A DNA stretch of 64,000 nt. It comes from Paragonimus westermani (lineage: Eukaryota; Platyhelminthes; Trematoda; Plagiorchiida; Troglotrematidae). This document shows, in pieces, positions 1-9,425 of this stretch (the stretch's first letter is position 1; each line of letters opens with the position of its first letter). Below the pieces are notes generated by a model. It was not told the DNA's origin, searched no databases, and saw only the letters and a program-made list of their open reading frames with translations. The stretch spans positions 37,357 to 101,356 of the forward strand of contig QNGE01000998.1 in assembly GCA_008508345.1 (NCBI GenBank). Direction: 5' to 3'. Position numbers and translations under genes: made by a program.

Positions 1-411
1 TTAGTCATACACTTGACAATCCAAAAACACCCTTCGGATGGATGATAAGACGTGACTAGCCCCCATATGACCTTCGATATTGTGATAATGTCTAATGATA
101 ATACCCGTAACAGTTCCGCGGGGCGGCAATATCATTATTCTAGTACCACTAGGCACCCTGGTCGAAACCCTTTCACCGAGACACAGAACACCGCTTATAG
201 CGACAGGCTTTAGTTGGGCTAGCGCACCCGGTCGGCCTTTGGAATATTCCTTACAGCCCTTAGCAAAGGCGCTTTGTTGCTCCAGTTGGACGATATATTC
301 ACAAGATAGGTCCAGTTCTAACTTACGCAAAGGACCCAGCATAATGGAACACTGTCGACCGGCCTTCATGCAAGTGGAATAGTTCTTGAAACGTATTAAC
401 CACGATACCAC
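1..411 (-). pseudogene. Pao integrase zinc-binding segment (partial)
   Basis: A 136-residue open segment. Its C-terminal third reads ...GIIIRHYHNIEGHMGASHV..., matching the H2C2 zinc-binding domain that precedes the integrase core in BEL/Pao elements (both histidines spaced as expected). The start of the segment (VSWLIRFKN) resembles the linker between RNase H and integrase. It is cut by a stop at the window edge, so the DDE catalytic core cannot be judged. Known of the family: the domain binds element ends during integration. Confidence 0.75.
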
Positions 412-619
412 ACGAAGTAGGGCGTACCAGCGAGAGTAACGCTAAACAAGCTCCACATACCATTGCGCGCTACCAACACTGGCCACTACCAGCACCTTCT
501 TTAATTCGAGTTCCTCAGCTTGAGCGGTTTGTCCGATGGCCACGAATTCTCAAGTTCCAATAGAAAGGCTGGACCACTAAGTCACGTGTAAATTTCTTGA
601 GAGCTATCATCACAGGTTC

Positions 620-1366
620 CTCGCGAAGCTGTCTGCCGGGTTTAGCTCGGACGGAATGTGTTGCCATCGACAGTCCTGGATGTAATCACGAATTAGTTGG
701 AAAGGGTTAGCTACAAATGTGACAAAGCGACGAGAGGTGTTTCTCAGTTACTCCAACGCGATGACGGTGTCTGTCCAAAGTGTGATGTTATCAGATGTTA
801 GCTTAAGTTCACTTACTATAATCCCATAGGCTTAGCCGCCGATACTGCGGCGGTAAGTTCCAACCTTGGGATGAACAAGTGCTTTTAAGGTGCAACACGG
901 GACTTCCGCATCAAGGAGCGACAAAAATGCTGCCATCTCCCAAGGCTTCTCGGAGATAGCCGACAGCTCCGTAACCCGTTTCGGAAGCGTCGGAAAACAT
1001 ATGCAACTCCGAAAGTCTCGGCCTCTTCCCATGGGGTCTGATACAGCGCTGTACTTTAACTGAGTCTGTCGACACTACACCCCGTGACCACCTTTCCCAC
1101 TCACCTAGACATCTTTCGTCTAAGGGTGTATCCCACCTAATATTCGCGTCACACAAGCCTTGGAGCAACTTCCGATCGCGGAGAACAAGCAGAGCAATCA
1201 ACCCCAATGGGTCGCATACCGACGCGATGCAGGCTAACAAGCCTTTCCGAGTGAATGGCTTCTTCGGCAAAGATATGCAAAACTTAAAACAGTCTTCCGA
1301 TACGTGCCACTGGACTCCAAGGGTCTCCTGGTGACTGTGATCACCTAGGTCTCCTGCTGCCGACAC
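620..1366 (-). pseudogene. Pao RNase H-like region, frameshifted
   Basis: Minus-strand frames at 911-1366 show ETLGVQWHV, CDPLGLIALLVLRDR and ELHMFSDASETGYGAVGYL, the signature of the region Pfam calls peptidase A17 followed by the first RNase H motif. The chain shifts frame near 900: the hallmark FIPRLELTAAVSAA lies in another frame at about 835-885. A further piece at about 650-790 (ITLWTDTVIALE, FVANPFQLIRDYIQ) is the RNase H tail. Stops and at least one frameshift make it non-functional. The order and spacing match intact Pao pol, so it is decay of one copy and not a mixture. Confidence 0.8.
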
Positions 1367-1389
1367 ATGCGCTTTGGTTCGGTGGTATA

Positions 1390-1990
1390 TCTGAGAGCAC
1401 CTCTGCTATGTTAGACTTCTATTCTACTAGTTTGAACTCACCCAGGAGAAGCATTTCGCGCAAATCGGACGCTACACATCTGGCATCCTCGAGCGCATCC
1501 GCTGATACCAAGCAGTCGTCGACGTAGAAATTCTCAAACACAATTTGGCTAGCTAACTTGCTAACTCGATGCCCACCATTAACTGCAGTCTTCCTGGGTG
1601 CATATGACGCACAGAAGGGAGAAAAAGCAGCCCCAAAAGGGTGGTCCGTGATCTCGTACGTGTCCGGTGAGCCGGATATTGGTTCAATACTCCACCAAAG
1701 AAAGCTCAGTACTCACCGGTCTATTCCAGGTACCTTCACCTGCATAAAAATTTTCTCTATGTCTGAGGACCAGGTTATCGAACACTTTCGGAACCGTAAC
1801 AACACACCCACTAGGTTGTTCGTTAGTACTGGCCCCTGCAGCAGCACTTGTTCAAAGAGGTGTCCTTGTATTTCGCTGCGCAATTGAATACTATTCGCAC
1901 ATTTCCGGGTTTATTCGAATTCAACACCGCGTGATGAGTCAAAACCACCGGCGAAGGGTCTTACTTCGCTGGTGTCAACTCTGGATATGT
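1390..1990 (-). pseudogene. Pao reverse transcriptase remnant
   Basis: On the minus strand at about 1500-1545 the sequence reads ENFYVDDCLVSADALEDA, the catalytic palm motif of BEL/Pao RT with both aspartates of YVDD retained, followed by SDLREMLLLGEFKL, the usual downstream segment. An in-frame stop ends it at about 1420. Upstream sequence (1550-1990) should hold the fingers domain but is too decayed for a confident frame. The enzyme would copy the element RNA into DNA in cytoplasmic particles; this copy cannot. Confidence 0.75.
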
Positions 1991-2063
1991 TACCTCTGGC
2001 CAGGTGTGCCTTAGTGATCTCGCCATATTTACGCGCCGATTCAGTATCGTGGGACAGTCTTCC

Positions 2064-3362
2064 TCACAATAAATCCAGACGTTTCTGAGCCAACCACCAG
2101 TTATCGGGGAGGTTTACACTATCAAAACACCAGGGCAAGCCAGTATCATACCGGCCGTCCTTCAACGTAGCTGTGGACCCTACAATACGTTCAGCTCGCT
2201 GATCATCACACGAACGGACCACCTCTCCAGGAAGTCCGCGCTCGACAAACCTTAGGTCGAACATACGCTGAGCCAACCGTGCTAGCTCAGCACCCCTCAA
2301 GCAATGAACTTCAGCCTTGCTGTTTGATGAGAGTGGCGTGGGACCTCGCAAGGTCCAGCCCAAGATGGTTTTTACAGCGTATGGCTGACGCCTGTTTCCT
2401 GCCCGCTGATCTGTTACTAAATGTGCTTCAGGCACGTCGCAACCTATTAATAGCCCAACTTTACCTTCCCTCAACTCAGTGATGGGCAGACCGGCCAAGT
2501 GGAGCCACCGCTGAACGTCAACCTCGGATATGGTTTCCACCCGTTCAACCGGAAGACCCTTGACAGTAAAGGCCTTGTCAACCGTAATCCTACTACCATC
2601 ATCTAAAGATTCAACTTCCAGACTCAGCTCTTGGCAATTGATAGTAGCGGTCCTATTCGACGTACAGATGCTAAGCGTTCGTTCACATGCTGGCAGCACT
2701 AGTCGCCCAGCTAAAGACTCATCTGTGAGTGTGGTATCGGACCCGTTGCATAGAAGGGCATATGTTTCGACTATCCCGACTGCCCCAATTAATCTGACAG
2801 GTACGAAACCTAGACGGACACCTCCCTCATGCCAAGAGGTGGCTCCACAGCTTGACCTTTTCACTTCGACTTCAGTTCTAGAAGGCGCCGGGTCCGCGTG
2901 CATCAGGGTATGATGTCGCCCTCTATATAGAGGCCGTGAACACTGAACACGGACCCTGCAATACTTGGCCGTGTAGTTTGGCAGCAGATGAACGAAGCAT
3001 CGTTTACACCTTCTTAGAACTTCGCGTCTCCCTTCTAATGACATGCTTTCAAATCGCCGGCATGTCGGCAAATCATGATCGTCACCACATACTGCGCACT
3101 TGTGTAGCTTATTTACCACTCCGACGACGGCTGACACACGCGGCATCCGTTGAGAGTCCTCGCGGAAGCGCGCGGTCCCAGTTTCACTGCTACGGCCCTG
3201 GATTGAACGGGCGATGAGCTGACCACATAGGTTACAAGAAATCAAGATTCGCCTTTCTATAAACTCAAGCAAGTCGTTGAAAGAAGGCTCCCGACCAGTG
3301 TTTATAACAGAATCAATCACTTCCGCCCACTTCTCCTGCAATGGGCTAGGGAGTCTATCCAC
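2064..3362 (-). pseudogene. Pao gag C-terminus plus aspartic protease (DUF1758)
   Basis: The longest open stretch of element A, 432 residues. Residues 1-60 continue the gag DUF1759 region; residues 88-140 are a damaged zinc-knuckle block (CAVCGDDHDLPTCRRF ... RCKRCFVHLL). From about residue 180 it is the DUF1758 protease: VPVRLIGAVG then a putative active site LLCNGSDTTL, where the expected catalytic Asp before N-G-S is Cys. Near residues 300-350, GKVGLLIGCDVPEAH and AVKTILGWTLRGP are the highly typical end of this domain. It is a long open frame with a lost active-site residue, so selection appears relaxed. Start chosen only as the first ATG after the upstream frameshift. Confidence 0.85.
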
Positions 3363-3448
3363 GATACGCAGAAGGTTGGTTGGACAATTGAACGCGGACG
3401 GTAAATCCCACTTCGATGGGCAGCAATACGCAATGTTCGATAGCTGCC

Positions 3449-3700
3449 TTACTCGACCCCTACAATAATAAAAAGGTGAGACAACTTCTGTCCTTCATCA
3501 CTTAATCTGTTAGCCATGTTGAGTTCAGAATTTCGCATGAAGCTATGAAATTTCAAGGGAGACCCTTCAAAGGGTTCTAGCTCAACTTTTGGCGGGCCCA
3601 TGCTGATAACTAAGTTGCGCATATACTGCTCCATGGAGCTCCCTTGGAACCCGCAAGCAGGTCTATATGACGAGCCAGATGGGAGGACGTTTGCACCCAC
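3449..3700 (-). pseudogene. Pao gag DUF1759 fragment
   Basis: An 83-residue minus-strand segment containing PKVELEPFEGSPLKFHSF and ANRLSDEGQKLSHL, the diagnostic core of DUF1759 gag of BEL/Pao elements. A frameshift near 3460 separates it from the following gag/protease segment. Gag forms the particle that packages the element RNA. Confidence 0.8.
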
Positions 3701-3825
3701 CCTCTCTGTCGGCTCCTCATTCTCTTGTGAAATTCTAGTTGTGCCCTCATAAACCTTCGCTCCTCTACCTTAAGACGCAATTCTTATTCAATAAGGCTGT
3801 TATCCATCACCAAATTTCGCTCAAG

Positions 3826-4301
3826 CTAATGAGTTATAGCTTGGGCAAGGTTAGGAATTTTAGATACACACTCCGTCTTCTCCGGCGAGGCTGCCACCGA
3901 CCCTGCAGCTATCCCTGGGCATGGTCCCTGCTCAGCTCTAGAGGCCCCAAGCATGCCACAGTCATATGATACAGCAGACGGCTCAAAAATTCCAGACAGG
4001 TCCTGCAAAATTGCTGAGAATCCCTAGAAGAAAAGGGCACATGTAAGGAATGAACTGAAGCGAGAACATCGAAAACATTTGAATAAGTTGTGATATCGTC
4101 ATCAATATGGGTTAACTGAGGATCACCGCTCAAGTGTTGGATATAGGGAACGCGATAGGTCTCCACACAGAGGGGCGCAGCAGGCAAGCTCAGCGACACG
4201 GTTGTCCTCGGAGAAGCATTGGCAGATTGATAGCCAGGAGAATGTCCTTGCATATCATGCGTGTCAACTTCGATTAACCATTGTAGAACGCACGACAGCA
4301 T
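3826..4301 (-). pseudogene. Pao gag N-terminal region (element A)
   Basis: Two overlapping minus-strand frames (4301-3909 and 4008-3826). The second contains EPSAVSYDCGMLGASRAEQG and PEKTECVSK, which align with EPSAAEHDCCLFGAHRTKQG and PEKMDSVSK in gag of element B on the plus strand. That shared segment identifies this as the gag N-terminus of the same family. A frameshift or missing piece lies between 3700 and 3826. Confidence 0.6.
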
Positions 4302-4373
4302 TCACCAAAGTGACAGAGAATTTGGCCTCCACCAACGCGGATTTATCGAGAACTGAGGATCCAGAGCGTTTAT

Positions 4374-4887
4374 TGGTTGCTCGAGCAACGCCTAATCCTC
4401 TCGTAACGTCTATCTATATGCTTGATGCACGATAGTCATGTCTGTATGTATCGAGCGTCTATAAATTCTGAGCCCGTCGAGCAACCGATTCGGATCCAAA
4501 AAGGAAGACGGGCGTATTGGCGAGTTTCTTAATAATAAGGTGCTAATGTTCAAAAACGATGTGATAAACCAAATAGTGGAAGACAACAACAAAGCTCGAT
4601 GTTGAATCCACTAAATATACGGGTTCTGATATTAAGGGTTCACGTAAATATGACCGAATGCAACAGTCACGTAATGGCGAGGCGGTCAGGCGAAAATGAA
4701 ACCAGGGTACAAATAAACGAAGGTCCGACAAATTAAATTAAGGAAGAAAAACTACGTGACAACACGTTTTACAAGTAAACAGTATCAAGATTTGACGCTA
4801 AACCACGATCTGCATTCATAGGAGAAATGATTTGTCACGCGCGTAACTTGAGCAGCAGTGTCAGATCGTAAGAAATGCTCGTAATCT
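4374..4887 (+). repeat. Left LTR-like direct repeat of element B
   Basis: It starts TGGTTGCTCGAGCAA and aligns over its whole length with 7609-8117 at roughly 80% by eye. Landmarks shared in order: a TATAAAT box at 4460-4466 followed by TCTGAG, GTCGAGCAACCGA, GAGGTGCTAATGTT, ATGACCGAATGCAACAGTC. The TATA box inside the repeat suits an LTR promoter. The 12-bp palindrome TTGCTCGAGCAA lies near its start. The 3' boundary is approximate. Confidence 0.65.
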
Positions 4888-5219
4888 GTTTAAAGATTAA
4901 ATAAGAAGGGATAAACAGCACAAAGTTCTGATTTTGTCATGGTTTGTTGCGTTATTTTGAGATTGCTGAGGTTTGCTTGATGTTGAAAGGTGGTCCTACG
5001 CTTTGCTCTCTTTCCTAAATGAGATACATTACTCATCCTTTTTCTCACACCACCTACTTTGACCGTTCCCCTTACCTCTATTTAGTCCGAGCCCTGTAAA
5101 CTTGCAAATACCGAAATTAGACCTTTTTCTCCCATATTTTTTCTTGAGTAACTTATGATTTCCTTCATTTCTCGATGCATGAACAGTCTTACTAATAAAT
5201 AGTGTAGCAGATTAATGAA

Positions 5220-5412
5220 TTTAGATGGGACTCAACTGTGAAAAGTTAGGGCTTCGGCTGGATTCGAACCAGCGACAGACACGGCATGCCTAAAGCCACA
5301 GTGGCTTCGTAGCTCAGCTGGTAGAACGCTTGACGCGTTTAGGCATGCCGTGTCTGTCGCTGGTTCGAATCCAGCCGAAGCCCTGACTTTTCACAGTTGG
5401 GTCTCATCTAAA
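5220..5412. repeat. Palindromic tRNA-derived SINE (75-bp inverted arms)
   Basis: Arms 5220-5294 and 5338-5412 are reverse complements with only about three mismatches; the 43-bp spacer holds GTGGCTTCGTAGCTCAGCTG. The arms contain the T-arm/acceptor half of a tRNA-like sequence plus a tail ending AACTGTGAAAAGT on one side. A 12-bp direct repeat, GCATGAACAGTC, flanks it at 5177-5188 and 5415-5426, which may be a target-site duplication or older flanking repeat. It sits in the leader of element B. A Pol III or read-through transcript would fold into a long hairpin. Confidence 0.7.
5303..5382 (+). tRNA. tRNA-like SINE head within the palindrome
   Basis: 80 nt. The acceptor stem GGCTTCG pairs perfectly with CGAAGCC, and the T-arm GCTGG-TTCGAAT-CCAGC is perfect. 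The D-arm region reads GCTCAGCTGGTAGAAC, which fits an A box. The anticodon arm is poor (wobbles, no T at the usual position before the anticodon) and the molecule is slightly long, so this is more likely a SINE head than a working tRNA. A degenerate relative that shares sequence beyond the tRNA part occurs at 49.5 kb, which supports the SINE reading. Confidence 0.45.
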
Positions 5413-6101
5413 AAGCATGAACAGTCGTTTTACACTGACCAAACCAGTGACCATTTGTTTGGGTGAGCTCAACCCGTTTTATCGTCCACCATTGTTGATC
5501 GGTGCCTGGTTGTCAATTCGCTGTGCGGAAACTTTCGTTCTTTGATTTCTGAGGATTTTCATATTCGAGGCGAGAGACAATTTTCTTGTACATTGATTCA
5601 ACTAGTACCGTATTAAATCCAGTCATTACGAGCGCCTTCTTGTTAACCGTTCCGAGGATAGATTATCTCTGTCGTTGAATATTGAGAGGCATTTACTGGA
5701 TCAACAAATTACGCGTAACTCGGTGTGAGCTTGAATCGTTGGCGAACGATTCAATATAACTCGAATGTGCCTCAGCATGTGACCGAGGCGTTTGTATTCT
5801 AACAAAACGAATAAGAACGCAATCCAGTTATGGAATTCCGGCATTCTGCAAGAATTAGGAATTCGGACATTGTGGAATGTTCTACCGGTCATAAAAATCA
5901 TGGCGTTATCGAGGCTGAACCTGCCACCCGTGATCAGCGTTTTTACACCGGACGATCAAGCACTTCTTCACCAATCGAGGCTGCTACAATTTCCTATGAA
6001 CTGTTCCCCGTGTTGAGCAAGAATGCGTTGAATATCCAGAATACGGTGATCTTCCCCCTTCTATTAATCGTAATTCTTTAAAGTTTGCGAACGGTCTTTC
6101 C

Positions 6102-6602
6102 ATGCCAAATGTTTTAAGTAATTCTAAAAACTTTCTTAAGGCTAAGGTCCCACCTGAACCGAGTGCTGCTGAGCATGATTGTTGTTTGTTTGGAGCCCAC
6201 AGAACTAAGCAAGGATCCGGCCCAGGGATAGTGATAGCGATGGTGTTAGTCCCACCGGAGAAGATGGACAGCGTGTCCAAATCCAGTGCTGTTTCGCCCG
6301 TTTTGCTTAGTTGTACTCTGATGAATGTTTCCAATGAAGTTTCTGATGACCTGCTAGAGAAAGAGCTGATCTTGAAGACAGAGGAGTTAGAAGTGAGACG
6401 TAGGCTGCTTGAACTCCATAAAAAACAGGATAGAGCCGCGAAATCTGGGCGCGTTCTGACAGCCGGTACTAAGTTCAGTACACCATGCCACTCTGGTCAA
6501 TCGAGAGCCTCCGAAACAAACCCCTTTTGTTTGGATTCTGTCGAGTCGTTAGAGCGAGCTCTCAGACCTTCGGTTCTTCGGGCTGGCCGTCCGAAAATTT
6601 AA
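6102..6602 (+). pseudogene. Pao gag N-terminal segment (element B)
   Basis: 166 residues. It opens with a segment homologous to gag of element A (EPSAAEHDCCLFGAHRTKQG, then PEKMDSVSK), followed by a charged helical stretch at residues 80-115 (DLLEKELILKTEELEVRRRL) likely to form a coiled coil, as in Pao gag N-termini. It ends at a stop at 6600; the DUF1759 core resumes in another frame after about 100 bp (6608-6700). Confidence 0.65.
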
Positions 6603-6707
6603 GTTGATAGTTCCGATGTGTCCCCAAATATCTACCCCACCTTTGTCGGTAATTTTGAATTTAACGTTTTAGACAAGTTAGTTGACGAAGGATCGAAGCT
6701 TTGGTAA

Positions 6708-7469
6708 TTGTTGAATTATTGTCGTGGGAGGGCGAAAGAGGCAACCAAGCAATGTGCATTCTTGCCAATGGAGGTGGGTTTTACAGAGTCTATGAGGATT
6801 TTGCACCAGCAGTTTGGCTGCCGACATGATATTGTGCAAGCGGTAAGTAAGGAGGTTTTCATGAGTTCCAGATTAGCCGCTGGGGGCGTTGATGGCTTGC
6901 GTGGAGTAGCCAGCCAAATGAAAGGCTGTCAGGCGATGGTAATGCAACTAGATTACGGTACGGAGCTAAACTGCACAACAAATCTCATTATAGCAGTTGA
7001 GCGATTGCTTCACCATCTGCAGGAATGTCGGGCAGAAGTTGCCGAAGGTATAACTGAGTGCGGAAGGGAACCTAAGTTTAACGATGTGTTACGTTTTGTT
7101 GAGAAAAGGGTGGTAGTCGGCGCTAGTCAGTATGGTCAGTTGGCTGCTCGCTCAGAAAATAGGACGAGTAACTCACCATCCTCTGAGCATTCTGGAATCA
7201 GATACTCGAGGTGCAACGTCAAAGTGGGTGTTCCTTTCGAGAAGGTGAATCTGAAGTGTACGGTTTGTAAGGGCAATCACGATAAATCCGACGGCGGCTG
7301 GTTCAGCGGTCAGTCTTTGGAGCAACGCAAAGCAATGCTGAAGAACACTGGACGCTGTTTTGCTTGCCTAAAAGCGAACCATGTGGTCAAGTCTTGTAGA
7401 GTACAGATACAATGTGAGGTACCGGGTTGTGATCGACGCCTATTCGAGAAGCACGAACCTTGGGGTTGA
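6708..7469 (+). pseudogene. Pao gag DUF1759 and zinc knuckles (element B)
   Basis: 253 residues. It begins LNYCRGRAKEATKQCAFL, the usual DUF1759 continuation, then GFTESMRILHQQFG and CGREPKFNDVLRFVEKRV. Residues 178-240 form a zinc-binding block: CTVCKGNHDKSDGGW, CFACLKANHVVKSC and CEVPGCDRR. The usual Cys before the final His of the first knuckle seems lost (Gly-Gly-Trp). The frame stops at 7467, just where the protease should begin, and 140 bp later the right LTR-like repeat starts. Confidence 0.8.
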
Positions 7470-7608
7470 CACACGCGATGTAGTTAAACTTGCCATTCAC
7501 AGTCTAGTGTCAGATCTTTAGTGGAATGAAATCCTCAACATGTTCGAAAAAATTTCCAAAAGCGAAGGCCGAAAGTCTCCTTTTTTCCTGTTGATCTCGG
7601 ACGTCTAG

Positions 7609-8117
7609 TGGTTGTTCGAGCAATGCTCAGTTTTCTCGCATCCTCTATCGATATTCTGGATCCAGGGTAGTCGCTTCTGTAAGCAACTTGCGCCTATAAA
7701 TTCTGAGGCCGTCGAGCAACCGAGTTAGATCCAAAAGGGAAGACGGTCGTACTGACGAATTTCTTATTAATGAGGTGCTAATGTTTAAAAACATTCAGAT
7801 AAAACAAATAGAGGCCGATGACAACAAACCTCGATATTGAATCCACCAAATATTCAAGTTCCGAGATTAACAGGTTACGGAAATATGACCGAATGCAACA
7901 GTCGCGTAATGGCGAAGCGGTCAAGCAACACCAGGGTACATGTAAACAAATGTCCGGCAAGAAAAGTTAAGGGAGAAAAGCTGCAGGGAAACAACTTTGT
8001 ACAAGTAAACGATATCAAGACTTAATAATACACCAAGATCAACATACACGGGAGAAATGGTTTGTCAAACGCGTAAATCGAGTAGTCGTGTCAGAATGCA
8101 AGAAGGGCTCGTAGTCA
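7609..8117 (+). repeat. Right LTR-like direct repeat of element B
   Basis: Starts TGGTTGTTCGAGCAATG and follows 4374-4887 through all shared landmarks, including TATAAAT at 7695-7701 and ATGACCGAATGCAACAGTC. Divergence between the two copies is roughly 20% by eye, implying an old insertion if they were identical when inserted. Confidence 0.65.
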
Positions 8118-9330
8118 ATATGAAGAATTCCAATGTGAGGAGACGGAATAACTAGAGGGGAATAAGTAGGGCAGGGAACGTGGTCATCAACGTTCTATTA
8201 CTACGTACCAGTCATAAAAAACTTAACACAAGCGGCCACTTCAACGCCCGCTACAATGCGCCTGTGCGACTTTCTTTGGTACGTTGCGTGAACGAACGGT
8301 TCCCTTTGCATACGATGCGTGTGAAACCATTCGGAAAGATGACATGTTACTTCGCGGTATCCTCCTCAAGAAATTATGATCTGAGCTGTTGAAATGATTT
8401 CACTTTACACTTCTTCTTTCTGGCAGAAATAAAAGAGAAAGGCGACCTCATCGTATCATTTAGGATTTGCATGGGGTTACCATACGCCGTTAGATACTTG
8501 TAAATCTTTAGGAGATTCTGCCCTCCACGAATGTAAGTCCTTCAAGTTGCACAGTGCTGGTATTGACTTCAGGGATTGTTCTACCTTTGATAGACTGGTG
8601 AAGGCCTGGTAAATCTCACAGTCAAAAGCAGCCAAATAAACAGGGTCAAATGATTTAAACACTAACTTCAAGACCGTTAGCCTGCAATATATTCGGTCGT
8701 TTCTTACATGCAGAGTGCAATGTGATATGACTTCTTTCGTGTCAACTTCCTTGGGCGTTCGTTTACTTTCGTATTTCTTTTTTGTTTACCCCTCCGTTAG
8801 CACCCTAATTTATGACGGATTTCTGCTCGTAGTCAGTTTTTACCCTCAGCCTCAAAATTCTGATATGTGGGTGTTTGAGTTTAGCTGTTTAGATGGCAAC
8901 ATTGACAATGGCTCTATGCATTATCTAGGATTGACGCACTAGCTGAGGCTCATTTGTCAAATTCATTGTCGTCCAACTCCCCAACTTTCGAAGAAAATTG
9001 AAGAAATCACTGTCTTTCCAATCTGTCACAGTGGAGCAAATTCTCGGAGTACAGGAGAGTAATAAAAAACGAGTTTCCCCCAGGCCGCCGAACTGACCCA
9101 TATTGTCAAACTTGTGGACCTTAAGCTTTTGGTGAAGCTTAAGCGATTTCACTGGTTGGCTCACGGGTTTAAAGTTGGAATCCCAACTCACCCGGGTACG
9201 GCCAACTCAAAAGATCGCTTACACTCTAGGCGTCCGTTAATCTATAGGAGTATCAGTGAAAACAATCTGTGAGATCGCTCATGGTTTATTACATCAAGTA
9301 CTCGAGAGGGAGCAAAATTACCAATCTAAC
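8118..9330. other. No gene recognised
   Basis: Short open frames up to 88 codons on both strands, none with a recognisable motif or codon pattern. No repeat matching other parts of the window was found by eye. Confidence 0.4.
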
Positions 9331-9334
9331 GTGG

Positions 9335-9425
9335 GCTTTGTTGAGCTGGATTCAACCAGCGTTGTGTAATGACCTCTGGGGAAACAACCGAAAGCCTCAG
9401 ATTACAGGCAACTTCGCCGATCTTT
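9335..9425 (-). repeat. Degenerate tRNA-like sequence (minus)
   Basis: On the minus strand, GGCGAAGTTGCC resembles an A box and, about 60 nt later, CGCTGGTTGAATCCAGC resembles a T-arm/B box (one base short in the loop), followed by CAAAGCCC. The spacing would suit a tRNA with a long variable arm or a decayed SINE head related to the 5.3 kb element. Weak evidence only. Confidence 0.25.

Larger units (their letters stand above)
1..4301 (-). mobile_element. BEL/Pao LTR retrotransposon A, degenerate
   Basis: Read on the minus strand, the window start carries the parts of a BEL/Pao polyprotein in the expected order: gag (about 4300-3450), retropepsin-like DUF1758 region (about 2900-2060), reverse transcriptase (about 1990-1400), RNase H-like region (about 1370-640) and the integrase zinc-binding segment (411-1). 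Each part is recognisable by motif but the frame shifts several times and in-frame stops occur, so no continuous polyprotein exists. The element runs off the left edge, so the catalytic integrase core and 3' LTR are not in view. Its gag is related to that of element B on the opposite strand at 6.1-7.5 kb, making two copies of one broad family in head-to-head orientation. Confidence 0.85.
4374..8117 (+). mobile_element. Pao-type element B, internally deleted, with LTR pair
   Basis: Two roughly 510-bp direct repeats (4374-4887 and 7609-8117) enclose a leader and gag. Gag reads in the plus direction, as do both repeats, so they behave as 5' and 3' LTRs. Between the end of gag (7469) and the right repeat only about 140 bp remain, so protease, RT, RNase H and integrase are missing. 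The simplest reading is a deletion derivative that could only have moved with enzymes supplied by another copy. I could not define a clean target-site duplication. Confidence 0.6.

Noticed and set aside
1558..1887. 109-codon plus-strand frame
   Set aside because: Antisense shadow of the Pao RT remnant.
5303..5382. Functional tRNA gene
   Set aside because: Anticodon arm is poor, and a relative at 49.5 kb shares sequence beyond the tRNA region, so a SINE head is more likely.
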